Notes under the pieces: model-generated
Seen by the model: only the letters and a program-made list of their open reading frames with translations
What the model was told of the DNA's origin: nothing
Databases searched by the model: none
Source of the DNA: Coptis chinensis
Taxonomy: Eukaryota; Streptophyta; Magnoliopsida; Ranunculales; Ranunculaceae
NCBI GenBank assembly: GCA_015680905.1
Contig: CM027377.1
Span: 28,420,501 to 28,484,500 of the forward strand
DNA: 64,000 nt
Direction of reading: 5' to 3'
Position numbers and translations under genes: made by a program
In this document: one piece after another, positions 22,204 through 32,539 of the stretch
How positions within the stretch are numbered: position 1 is the stretch's first letter
How the letters are laid out: the number at the start of each line of letters is the position of its first letter

Positions 22204-23046
22204 TCTTGTCCAGACTAGATATTGCAATCCACCAACCAGTGATCTATAAGCTGTGTTATCAAGCAGTTCTTCTCCAGAAGTAGAATCAAGTTTTTCTGAT
22301 GATGACGCAGGTGTAGAGACTGGTTTGGCACCCTCCATATTGTGCTTCTTCAGTAGATCCACGATATATTTAGTCTGAGAAACAATCATTTTGTCCTTTG
22401 TTTTGAAGATTTCCAAGCCAAGAAAATAACTTAAATTTCCTAGATCTTTCATTGTAAACTTTTCTAATAAAGTATTTATTACCTTCTGACAATGTGTTAA
22501 AGAAGTTCATGTGATGATTATATCATCTACATACACTAAGATATATGTAATGATTCCTTGTAGTTGTTGTACAAAGAGTGAGTTATCTGCTCTTGAAAGT
22601 TCAAATCCCATAGATAATAGGGCATCCATTAAAGAAGAGTACCAGATTCGTGGTGCCTACTTCAGTCCATAGAGTGACTTCTGAAGTTTACAAACAAAGT
22701 CTGGTCTATCCTTGTCTATGAAACCTGGTGGTTGTGCCATATACACCTCATCTTTAAATGTTCCATGCAAGAATGCATTACTGACATCAAGTTGCTTGAT
22801 GCTCCATTCATTATGCACTGCAATTGTTAAGATTGATCTTATAGTAGCAGCTTTAGCAACTGGACTGAAAGTCTCTGTGTAGTTCACCACTTCTTGTTGA
22901 CTGTAACCTTTAGCCACAAGTCTTGCCTTGAATTTGTCAATGTCACCATTAGCCTTTTGTTTAAGTCGGAATAACCATTTGTTTCCTACAATTACTTGAT
23001 TAGTATAAGATACTAAAATCCAAGTATTTGTCTTATGTAGAAACAT
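22204..23046 (-). pseudogene. Copia-1 reverse transcriptase, broken
   Basis: Minus strand: FRLKQKANGDIDKFKARLVAKGYSQ is followed by TETFSPVAKAATIRSILTIA, WSIKQLDVSNAFLHG and SLYGLK, then after stops the catalytic YVDD (LVYVDDIIIT) near 22518-22545. MKDLGNLSYFLGLEI and YRSLVGGLQYL come before the insert junction. In-frame stops follow SLYGLK (TAG) and DDIIIT (TGA). The domain resumes at 8736 on the other side of the 13.5-kb insert. Confidence 0.9.
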
Positions 23047-23490
23047 TAAGCTCCTCTTGCATTGCTTTCCTCCGTTTTCATCTTTAAATGGCTTGGATCA
23101 AACATGTAGGAACCTCTGGTAATGGTGTTGTTGTTGTGTTTGATTGAATAACATGCCTAAGTGGATGTTTGGTAGCACAACATGAGACAATAATCTTCTT
23201 TTCACAACTCCACATTTTCCTCTTACGTTCATGACATGAGAGTTAAGATTGTTATCTTAAGGATTTTGAATAACTAGTTGTTCAATGATAGATTGATGAT
23301 GTGAGGGTTTGAAGTTGTGATAGAAGGAGTATTTGAATTGGATGAGATATCGGTTGACACATCGGAGTGATTGAGTTATGATGTGATGGAGTCTTAGATG
23401 ATGAGATTGAGGTAGTAGTAGTGTTATGAGGACTTGTAGCGGGGAGAAGTAGAAGTGTGTTGAGTGATATGTGTTGGTAAATGTTCAAGA
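23047..23490 (-). pseudogene. Copia-1 IN-RT linker, low complexity
   Basis: Between the integrase and RT the minus strand reads a Thr/Ser/Pro/His-rich linker in broken frames (for example SPHNTTTTSISSSKTPSHHN). This region is variable in copia polyproteins and carries no catalytic motif. Confidence 0.6.
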
Positions 23491-25060
23491 AGTAGGATGT
23501 GAAAGAGTAGTATTTAGATTTAAAGATGAGTGAAAGATGTCAAAAGGAAGATTAACAAAATTTGACTCAAGATCAGGCGTTTTGATGAAACACTTTTGAA
23601 ATGGTTTTGAAAGGGAAGTTAGTTTCATTAAAAACAACATTTCGGACACATACACTCTTCCAAAGATCAGGGTCAAGACATCTATAACCTTTGTGGTTTA
23701 GACTATAACCAATGAAGATACATTCCTTACTTCTAGCTTGAAACTTATTTGTGGTATATGGTTTTAACCAGGGGTAGCAAGCACAACCATAAGATTTGAG
23801 GTAGGTGTAGTTTGGTGGTTTTTTAAACATTTTTTTTATAAGAAGACATGAAGTGGTGTTGTTAGAGGGAAGTCTGTTGATAAGAAAGATGGCAGTTTGA
23901 AAGACATCAAGCCAATAGGCATAGGGTATAGAACTTTGACAAAATAAAGTTCTACCAAGGTCTGTTATATGTCTATGTTTTCTTTCTACTACTCCATTTT
24001 GTTGGGGAGTGTAGGGACAAGAAAATTGATGAATAATACCAGATTCAAGTAAAAACGTTTTAAAGGAGTCACTGACAAATTCTCCACCAGCATCACTTCT
24101 AAATATTTTGATTTTTCTATCCAACAAGTTTTCTATTTGAGATTTATAATGTTTGAACACAGTATAAAGGTCAGACTTGAGATAAAGTGGAAAAATCCAA
24201 CAATAACTTGTATAGTCATCAACAATACTTGCATAATACTTGAATCCAGAAATAGAAACAAAGTGTGAAGGTCCCCACAAATCTGCATGAAGAAGTTGCA
24301 AATGACCACTCGTTTTTGAACTAGAAAGTTTAAAGGGCAACCTACTACTCTTGCCAAATTGGTAGTTATTACAAAAAGTGTCATGTGACTCTTTATTCAA
24401 AGGAAGGTTGAACTGGTGAAGTACTTTGCTGAAGATAGAAGAAGCTGGATGACCTAGCCTTTGGTGCCAGATCACAGGTACTGCTCTCTCACCAATGAAG
24501 GCTGATGGTGATGGATGAGTGCTGGTGAGAGTGATAGGATAGAGGCCATGTTTATGAGGTCCCTGAAAAAGGATCCTTTGTGTTTTGTTGTCCTTTATAA
24601 TAAAATGAGATGATGTAAAAGTTAGAGAACAATCATTGTCTTTTGTAAACTTATGAACTGACAGCAAGTTTTGTGAAATTTTTGGGACATGTAAAACATC
24701 TTTAAGTAGGAAATTTAAATTTGACTGAGGAGGTTTAAGAAGCATATTACCAGTATTGGCAATATTCAGTGCTTGGCCATCTCCTATAGTCATTTGATCA
24801 GATCCATGATATGCATGTGGGAAGCTCAAATTTTCGTAGTCTGCAGTCATATGATTTGTTGCTCCACTGTCAGCATACCAGTGTGTATTAGACCTTGATG
24901 TTGAAGCTTCACTTCTGTTTGCAACCATAGCTTTCAAAGTCCTTGGTGGAATCTTTTCCTGATAGGCAAAATTCATCCTATCATAACAGTCTGTTGCATA
25001 GTGTCCAGTTTTCCCACAAATCTGACAAATTGGCCTATTGCCATTATTGAACCCGTGACC
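23491..25060 (-). pseudogene. Copia-1 zinc knuckle, protease and integrase
   Basis: The longest coding stretch of the element. A CCHC knuckle (CQICGKTGHYATDC, about 25030-24985) precedes the aspartic protease motif (YADSGATNHMT), a GAG-pre-integrase block, an HHCC zinc site (HQRLGHP ... FCNNYQFGKS) and the integrase core (LHADLWGP, RSDAGGEFVSDSF, QNGVVERKHR) with D, D and E present. The HHCC site has lost its last cysteine (canonical C-x2-C is CNNY here). About 467 codons are free of stops down to 23573, so decay is recent or uneven here compared with RT. Confidence 0.9.
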
Positions 25061-25951
25061 ACTTTGTGATCCATTAGCTGGTCCAAAATTTACACCTTTG
25101 CTATTGTCATTTCCATTTCCAGAGTTCTGTTGATGATAATTTCCTTGATATCCATTGATTCAACCTCCATATCTTCCACGGGCATTTCCTCTTCCTCTCA
25201 GATCCTTGAGTAGAACCACCTCTACTAGTACTTCCTTGATGACCAGAGTAATTATTTTGATTCCAAGTTCCATAGTTATTTCCTCTTCCAGCTGCAAATG
25301 CATGTGTAACATTTTCAATTTGAACCAAGGTAGTATGTTGTTCATGAAGCATTATTTCTTCACTTAGAAGCAGTCCATGTAATTCATCGAGAGTGACATC
25401 CTCTTTTCTTGTTCGGATTGATGTACAAAAGGCTTTGTACTCAGCAGGTAATCCAGTAAATATGGTTATTAATAAATCTCTATCATCAACAATAACCCCA
25501 GCAGTAGAAAGTTGATCTGTAACTTCTTTAACTTGATATAGAAAATCAGCCATGTTCTGATTTCCTTTCTTCAATGATTGTAGCCCCGAGTTTGGTGATG
25601 AATATGAGATCTTGAGACAAACGAGAACCTCTTTTCAAGTGTTTCCCACAAATCTTTAGAGGTTTTAGCACCAACCACATACGCAAGCAACCCTTCAAAA
25701 ATGGTTGCATTCATCCAAATGAGTAAGTTTTGATCCTTCTTGATCCAATCACTATACTCAGGATTGATAGTTTCTGCTCCATTTTCATCAACAACAAACT
25801 TCACTAAACATGGTGTATTACCATCAATGAACTCTAACAGCTCATAACTTCGAAGAATTAGTAAGAATAATGACTTCCAAAGCACATAATTGTCTTTGGT
25901 AAGTTTGATAGTGACTAGATTTCCAATGTTATAGAATGAATAGGTAGTCAT
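25061..25951 (-). pseudogene. Copia-1 gag, frameshifted
   Basis: Starts at ATG 25951 with TTYSFYNIGNLVTIKLTKDNY, the usual copia gag opening, then LWETLEKRFS. A frameshift near 25575-25590 moves to the frame reading NMADFLYQVKEVTDQLSTAG, LPAEYKAFCTSIRTRKEDVT and LHGLLLSEE (UBN2-type gag), then a Gly/Asn/Arg-rich tail before the zinc knuckle. Another break lies near 25160-25190. Gag would form the virus-like particle. Confidence 0.85.
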
Positions 25952-26248
25952 CTTGTTTTTGATAATGAATTTGATATAAAATCGATACTAAATGAGTTTT
26001 GATTGAATTTGAAATCAAATGCTTGATTTCATCAAATATTTGTGACTATTAATATGAATTTGACAAAACTTATCTTGGAATTGAAGATTGAATCACTTGA
26101 TAGAAACAGAATGAAGAATAACCGAAGATTCTTGAATACTTATTGAAGAAGAAGCTTGCTTCACCATTAATGGAGCTTTATGCAGAAGAAGAAGACTCGT
26201 TATTTTGAGTTTTGAGGATTAGGATCTTTTCTTGTCTTTAGACATAAC

Positions 26249-26443
26249 GCTCTGATACCATGATAAACTTCTAATTCTTATTATCTTCAAGAATGAATTG
26301 TATATCGTATTTATATGCAATGATCACAACATAATAACAAACTTCTAATTGAATTCTAACTGCCTAACAACCTTGACTCAGATAACTAACTCTGACTTTG
26401 TTTGTTACAGACAAACTTCTAGACCATACTTATATATCTAATA
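26249..26443 (-). repeat. Copia-1 5' LTR with primer-binding site
   Basis: The LTR spans 26261-26443 (183 bp). Its inner edge on the minus strand ends TTTATCA, followed directly by TGGTATCAGAGC (26260-26249), the initiator tRNA-Met primer site. Its outer edge begins TATTAG on the minus strand, a change from the usual TG that the 3' copy shares. No TSD is visible because the partner LTR edge is lost. Confidence 0.85.
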
Positions 26444-26959
26444 GTTATCACAGACTTCAGTCACAGTACAAAATAATAAACGACAAAAAGAATTCAAAAT
26501 ACATCAGATGATAAACAAGTATAGCTGAGCCACAAATGTTTCCAGTAAACTGAAACTTAACCTATAATGATGGCAAACGCGCAAAAAATCACACATACAT
26601 ACACCATAAAATCTGTAGACCCGTCTTTTGTTCAACTTTATCACGCTAATACAGCAACATAAAACTTTTGCTGTGGCTGTGCCATGCTAGTTCAGACGGA
26701 CTAAATTGTGAAGATAATAACTTGTTTTCTAAAAGATGGCTATTAAAATATATAAAATCTTTATAATACGTATTATAGTTGTAATGAACATCACGTTCTA
26801 GCTGAACTATGCTATTACATTTTAAAGTCGGTAAGGAAAAATGATAAACCTGAACTGGATAGAAAAAGAAAAGGAAATAGATCAATTTCAAACCCCAAGA
26901 CAAAGACCTGTTTAATAAAACAAGTAGAAAGGGACATGCCATCATATTTTCATTTGTAC
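26444..26959. other. Probable intron DNA of the potassium-channel pseudogene
   Basis: Lies 3' (minus sense) of a GTACAAATG donor at 26959-26951 that closes the last channel exon. No exon of the channel is recognised here or beyond Copia-1, so the gene is truncated. The open frame at 26646-26945 on the minus strand has no recognisable domain. Confidence 0.4.
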
Positions 26960-27987
26960 CTTAGCGCGAATAGAGATTGGAATATCCTGAAGAAGTGAAG
27001 AACAGAAGCCTCGGTGTAACTACTCTCATCTAGAAACTCAAGTGGCCTTTGATTTGATCACGAATATCCTTCCCAAGTTTGTTGCAGTTCATATACATAA
27101 TCATATCTGTCATTTTATCCCTGAACCTTTCTGTCCTTGATCCTTATACAATAAGCGCAGTCATGTTACCAATCAGATGAGCTCCAATAATCATATCAAA
27201 TGAGACATAAATAATAACAAATATCATTTGCCTCACATTGACTGCATGTACATCTCCATAACCTGTGGCAAAAAGAGTAAAATTTTAAAATGTTTTTGAC
27301 CACCATAGGGTGATAGATGATAGAAGTAATCAATGATCTTGAAACACGATATTGTCAAATGCAAATCGACAGAACATATAAGTGTTCTTCATAATTTTTC
27401 CATTTTCTGCATAATTATACTAACATAATTGAATATGATGAAACTATTAAGTAGTAGCACTCTAAGGACTAATGCATCAACAAGACAGCTCTAGCAATGC
27501 AAATGTAATAATAGCCATAGTGAATGTCTTTTCCCACTGATGAAAATTCCATACACCTTCTTGCAAAGTCGTTCAAAGCTGTAAACGTCCAAAATATGAT
27601 TACTTATCTATTACAGTTTATTTTACTGAAAGTTGATCGTAATTTCACATTTGCAAGTCAAATTCACGGTATTCTGAATCCTTAAGTTACTTCGGTAAAA
27701 ATAAAAAGGAAAACAGCTTACCAACAGTAATCATGGTAACAATGGCAAAATATAGAGATTTTAAATAACGCTTTCCAAGATCGAGTAACTCCCAAGCTTT
27801 AAGCTTCCTATCCAAGTGTAACCTTCATGGGAAGGAGGCAGAGTAGTTGCCAAGTAGTAAAAGATGCAGACAGCTGTATGAGTGCATTAGAGTTCAACAG
27901 CAATAAGTTTCACCATCCTGGTAAACAGATAGTTGATGCGGATATCCTTCTCCATCTACTGAAAAAATCTTCCTTTCTCTCACTGAC
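26960..27987 (-). pseudogene. SKOR: SKOR/GORK-type outward-rectifying K+ channel, two exons
   Basis: The 5' exon (27987 down to 27722) reads MEKDIRINYLFTRMVKLI, CTHTAVCIFYYLATTLPPS, EGYTWIGSLKLG and ends ITVG. The 3' exon (27262 down to 26960) resumes with YGDVHAV, then MIFVIIYVSFDMIIGAHLIGN, TERFRDKMTDMI and KLGKDIRDQIKGH. These are S5, the pore with selectivity filter TVGYGD (split by the intron between G and Y), S6 and the C-linker of plant Shaker channels that load K+ into xylem or open in guard cells. Splice sites are intact (CAG before 27987, GTAAGC after 27722, CAG before 27262). Stops replace residues at FFQ*M, VEL*C and LIV*G, and frameshifts lie near 27020 and 27770. S1-S4 and the cyclic-nucleotide domain are absent. 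Confidence 0.88.
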
Positions 27988-28209
27988 CTGAATAGAGAAC
28001 ACTATCTAAGTTGCCAGATGAAAGTTGATGAAATTTCCCACCATATAGAATCATGAAACACAAAGAGAATGTGACGTAGTGACATCCTAAAACTGATCCA
28101 ATTTTTCCATACTGTGCACCTTACGTAGCCTAATGCATCCATGCATGTGGGCAGCCCAACGTACACAACTACCCATGATCATGCATATAGTGAAAACTTA
28201 AAAATAAAT
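27988..28209. other. Intron-like flank, no gene seen
   Basis: Upstream (minus sense) of the channel exon, ending in a pyrimidine-rich acceptor. No further channel exon was recognised before the MULE target duplication. Confidence 0.4.
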
Positions 28210-28826
28210 ATATATTAGGGTTTATTAGTGAAAACCCCCCATTTTATGACATGCTTTTGTGTTTACCTCCCAAATTTTGAATCATCACAAAAGTCCCCCC
28301 ACTCCGTCCTGGCCCCGTTCAGAAATCATCCATATTTGCTCTATTGGCTAAAATGCCCTTGGGGGTAAACACAAATGTATGTCACCAAATGATCATATCC
28401 CAAATGAAATTTCAAAATCTTTTAACATCAAAATTCGATAATTGAGTCGACTCATCATCTTCTCCAATTAAAACCCAAAACCAAAGAAGCACCGGCTAAA
28501 ATCAATCACTCAGCTTTTCCAATAGTGATTCCAAAGCGTGGAGGTCATCAAAAAAAGTACTCAATTAAAATGATTGGAATGGTGAAAGTATAGTAGAATA
28601 GGACAGAGATAAGAAAAATTGTTGAATTGTTGACTACAAGTAGTTCTTGCTACTGATCATGGACATCCTAAGCAAGAGGTGAGAGATCGAGGTGGCTGGA
28701 TAAACTTAATTGTACCTAGTCTAACTGTTTAGGGGTTTTGTTCCCACACTTGTCATCAAAGTAAAAGGTCCTCTTCAAACTCCTCCACTCCTCTCCTTCT
28801 CTTCTTCATCTTCACAAACAATCAAA

Positions 28827-28960
28827 ATGAGTCATATAGAGCACATAGTCTTGTTCAAAGTCAAACCCAACACTGACCAAACCAAAATAACTACCATGAT
28901 CAATTCCTTAAACAGTTTGAACTCATTTGACCATGTACTCCACTTACATTTGACCATGTA
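28827..28960 (+). pseudogene. Captured 5' end of a stress-response A/B-barrel (Dabb) gene
   Basis: After a CT-rich 5'-UTR-like leader (28770-28826) an ATG opens MSHIEHIVLFKVKPNTDQ, then INSLNSL and FDHVLHL. IEH-VLFKVK and the L-S-L-x-VLHL strand are typical of the plant dimeric A/B-barrel (Dabb) stress-response family such as UP3-like proteins. The barrel's second half is missing. A 23-bp tandem duplication (catttgaccatgtactccactta twice, 28922-28969) breaks the fragment before a stop. The leader was captured with the coding start, so a promoter may have been too. Confidence 0.65.
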
Positions 28961-28969
28961 CTCCACTTA

Positions 28970-29653
28970 GATCTGAGAATGGTATCCTTCTTCAGGTTGT
29001 AATCGAACCAGATGGTGTTTGATAACTAGTATCTTCCAAACCGTCTTCTGCACAACAGAACTTAATATTCTCCAAGTTTTCACTTTCAAAACACGGAGTC
29101 AGTACTTAAACAACGGGTCGTCCCTCCCTGGCCCTTAAGAGATCCCTCAAAGACAAGTGCCGTTTTAGGTTCTCCCTGTATAATTTTGTAACATAAGACA
29201 AAAGATATAATCAATTCCTCAAATTGAAATCGAACAATAGAATAGAATTCAAGAGCGTAAGAAACCGCATATATGTACCGAGGATAACTTGTTGTAAGTG
29301 TGCATTCCGTGGCTTTCTTGAGAAGACTTTGTTGTCGCCAAATTCAAACTTAACGTCTCCATTCTTGAATGAACTTTTCGTGGTCGCGGACCTTTTTTCT
29401 TTTTCTACCGATGTCTTCTTGAGTAGAGGAAGTGCTTGTGGAAGCAAAGCAGTTGTCATCATTGAATTGGCGAAATCTTGCTCACCGAATCATCATTGCT
29501 CCTCTCGGGAATTTCCATTTGGAGAATATGTGTCGACTTCATTTTCCAAAGGCTTAACTCCTCACCATATCTTCGAAAAACCAAACCCGGGGGGCACCTT
29601 GTTCATTTTTATTTGGCAAGGGCTTACTTTTTGTGTTTTAGAGCGAATCGAGT
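28970..29653. other. Pack-MULE interior, origin unassigned
   Basis: Base composition is less AT-rich than the flanks, and open frames exist on both strands (a 157-codon + frame at 29224-29697 runs into the TIR; an 83-codon - frame at 29462-29211 reads KRSATTKSSFKNGDVKFEFG). They overlap each other and I recognise neither, so I do not call a gene. A second captured fragment is plausible. Confidence 0.35.
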
Positions 29654-29916
29654 TAATTGGAGAAGATGATGAGTCGACTCAATTATCGGAATTTTGATGT
29701 TAAAAGATTTTGAAATTTCATTTGGGATATGATCATTTGGTGACATACATTTGTGTTTACCCCCAAGGGCATTTTAGCCAATAGAGCAAATATGGATGAT
29801 TTCTGAACGGGGCCAGGACGGAGTGGGGGGACTTTTGTGATGATTCAAAATTTGGGGGGTAAACACAAAAGCATGTCATAAAATGGGGGGTTTTCACTAA
29901 TAAACCCTATATATTA

Positions 29917-31320
29917 CCAATAACATAACAAGTTTATACACTGTACACCAAGTTAAACAGTTTTTATTCAAGTTATCGGACGAAACTCTCATTCAAGTTT
30001 CAACAAGTTCACCTAATCACAATTACTAAGTGAGATTGCATAATGCGCAATTTTTGTAATTTATAAAATGTGTTCAAATAATAATTCTTTTATAACAATA
30101 TATATCTGCGTGAAAACAACACTTGTAATTTCAGCTAAACTAAACGCAAAATAATAAGAGGTAAAAGAGATAACATCCATATGTAATAATATTTGCAATT
30201 TGATTTCAGTAAACTTTGAATGTTTATACAGAATTATCAGAGGAGCACCAATGAATATACTGCCATACTTGATACTTCCCTAGGTGTAATAATATCGGTC
30301 CAAAATATCAATGTCTCTCTTCCGGAATATAGGTATCTTCCAATATATCGTATATCTGGAGTTCTAATACCGATTGGGTTATGAAATTTTCAGCTAATTG
30401 CTCTTTTCAGCTCCGGCTTTTGATGAGTATCGCACCAATTTTGTCTGTTTTTACTTTTTACTATTGCTAACAGATTTGGCACTACTATGGTCTATGGCCT
30501 TTGTTTTGAGTTTGGCACTATGGGCCATTGTTTTCGCTATATATGGCTTGGATGCCACTTGACTGATCTTTTTTGTGTTACAACAATGGCCATGCTTGGA
30601 ATATCATTCCACTCGAAAATTTTCCAAAATACAGGAATATTGGTGTGGATTTTTATAGTAATATGAAATGAAATAGTAGTCCACGTTTGTCACACACCAT
30701 CTCTTTTCATTTAGACAACTAAATCAATATAACATAATAGGACTGGTTTTGGGAAAAGCTATGTGGTGGCTGAGATTTAATCTCATGCCCCTCAAGATTA
30801 GTATTCTCAAAAAAAAAATTCTATATTAAATCAAACACTTACTGCCAAAGTCAATAAGGAAACTAATAGTTTCACTCCAGCTTCTTCTCCCAAGTGCCCC
30901 TGGAGATTAGCATTCTCAAAAAAGAAATTCTATATATATTAAATCAAACATTTACTGTTGGGGTCAATAAGAATTAGTATTCTCAAAAAAGAAATTCTAT
31001 ATTGAATCAAACACTTACTGCCGGGTCAATAAGGAAACTAAGAGTTTCACTCCAAATTTTTTTTTTTTTACGCAAAAGAGAGGCACTCCCACAAAAGCAC
31101 TCCAAGTTCAACTCTTCTTCAGTAACCGTTTTCAAACAATGGAGAAAACTTTAATCATAGATAATTAGACAGAGCTCAGCCACATTGTGACTGAAAGCAG
31201 AGCAAGTAATTTTGAAGCAATAGGTGAATAGCAATAATTTTCTAACTTCTCTTCGCTGCATCTCTTTAATCAATTGAGGTACGATTACCGTTTATTTTTG
31301 AAGTTAAAGGTATAATCATC
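29917..31320. other. Non-coding DNA; 5' flank of the RepHel Helitron
   Basis: No gene seen. A run of short direct repeats occupies 30796-31057 (see separate entry). The Helitron 5' terminus should lie somewhere here, but I could not identify a convincing TC start. Confidence 0.4.
30796..31057. repeat. Three imperfect direct repeats of 70-105 bp
   Basis: gattag(t/c)attctcaaaaaa(g)aaattctatat...aaatcaaaca(c/t)ttactg...gtcaataag occurs three times (from about 30797, 30904 and 30972). Copies 1 and 3 also share ggaaacta(a/g)...agtttcactcca. Placed just upstream of the Helitron gene start. Confidence 0.8.
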
Positions 31321-32539
31321 ATGGAACAACAAACAGAAGTAGAAATTCATAGAGCAAGACTTCGGGAGCAATTGCGCGCTCAAAATGCTGATAATATTGA
31401 GGTATCTTTTTTTACTCATAACACATCTTCTCCAGTTCTTCTGTACTTTTGTTAGCATCTACAATCTAAAAAGTAACAAACTGATTATGAGTTGTTATTT
31501 TTTATATTATTTATCTTATTCCTTATATTGTTTGTTTAAATCAATTTTTGTCACTTTTTGGATGAATGTATTACTATTAACATTAAGGAAGGAAAATAAA
31601 TAACAACATAAACGATTACAATGTTTCTCAGAGTTCAACTTCTTTAGCTCTTTCTCAACATTCCATCTCACAAGGATTAGTACATCAAACGGAAGTAGAA
31701 ATTCATAGAGCAAGACTTCGGGAGGAATTCGCATTCAAAATGCTTTGAGAATATTGAGGTATTTTTTTTTATTCATACCACTTCTCCACTTCTTCTGTAC
31801 TTTTGTTAGCCTCTACAGTCGAAAAAGTTAAAAAAACCGATATCTTGGTGAACTAAGCTATAAAATACATGTTTCTTTCTACCGTAGTATGAAGAATTTT
31901 TCATCTAATTCATGGAATATTAATCATCATGTATTAATAATTGAGAGATAATTGCTACTGGACATGTCATGATATCAATTTTTTAATACCACGAAGATTA
32001 TTCTATATATTGTGAAGCAAAGATTTGATATACTATGTTTGTTTTTGTAGTTATCTCATTTGTAAGTTGTTGGTTAACTATTAATTATGTTTAAAGCAGT
32101 TTTTGACAATTTTCCGATGCATGTATTAATATTAGCATTCATGTTTTTTTTTTCTTTTTTATAAAAGAAATATTCTTCATTTTATTCCTTATATTGTAAA
32201 GTATATGTTTGTTTAAATCAATTTTTGACACTTAATTTCTCTATTAGCATTTAGGAAGGAAAAGAAATAATAACAGAAACGTTTACAATGTTTCTCATAA
32301 TTCTACTTCTTAAACTCTTTCTCAACATACTATCTCACGAGGGTTAGTACCTACTCAACGACAATTGGCTCAACGCGCTTGCCAAGAAAAGAATCGCATG
32401 CAATAAGTATTCACCTCTCCAATGGATGTAGATGTACCTACTCTACGGAAAGGACAATATTATCTTGGTCGAATGGATGTGCAATGTGGATTCTGTTCTG
32501 CCATACATTGGAAAGATGAACAACTATATCAAAGTCAAC
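31321..32539 (+). pseudogene. Helitron RepHel N-terminal exons with internal duplication
   Basis: ATG at 31321 opens MEQQTEVEIHRARLREQLRA and meets a GAG-GTATCT donor-like site near 31400. A second copy of the same block (acggaagtagaaattcatagagcaagactt...) lies at 31690-31824 including the following intron start, so the exon was duplicated. At 32430-32539 the frame reads YYLGRMDVQCGFCSAIHW, then EQLYQSQ, the C-x2-C...H block at the N-terminus of plant Helitron proteins. The reading breaks at the insertion. Confidence 0.65.
31336..31824. repeat. Direct duplication of the first exon and intron start
   Basis: 31336-31465 and 31690-31824 share aagtagaaattcatagagca, agacttcggga, aatattgaggtat and a ttcttctgtacttttgttagc block. 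The second copy has lost the ATG and gained a stop. A third partial similarity (aacattaaggaaggaaaataaataacaacata) lies at 31580 and 32250. Confidence 0.75.

Larger units (their letters stand above)
7956..26443 (-). mobile_element. Copia-1 retrotransposon, minus strand, split by a nested insertion
   Basis: Reading on the minus strand: 5' LTR 26261-26443, primer site 26249-26260, gag, protease, integrase, reverse transcriptase to 22204, then (after removal of 8737-22203) the end of reverse transcriptase and RNase H at 8110-8736, a purine tract 8104-8114 and a 3' LTR remnant 7956-8103. Removing the insert and one copy of TCTTG restores the conserved tyrosine-x-leucine / TRPDI region across the junction. 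The order PR-IN-RT-RNaseH defines Ty1/copia. LTRs are short (183 bp). Many stops and frameshifts show it is inactive. Confidence 0.9.
28219..29907. mobile_element. Pack-MULE (Mutator-like) with 250-bp TIRs
   Basis: The terminal inverted repeats 28219-28470 and 29654-29907 are nearly identical over about 250 bp (outer GGGTTTATTAGTGAAAAC, inner ...gactcatcatcttctccaatta). A perfect 9-bp target duplication tatatatta flanks it (28210-28218 and 29908-29916), the Mutator signature. The high TIR identity suggests fairly recent movement. No transposase is present, so it is non-autonomous. The interior carries a host-gene fragment (28827-28960). Confidence 0.92.

Noticed and set aside
29224..29697. 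157-codon + frame in the Pack-MULE
   Set aside because: Overlaps another frame on the opposite strand, runs into the TIR and shows no recognisable domain; kept only as unassigned interior.
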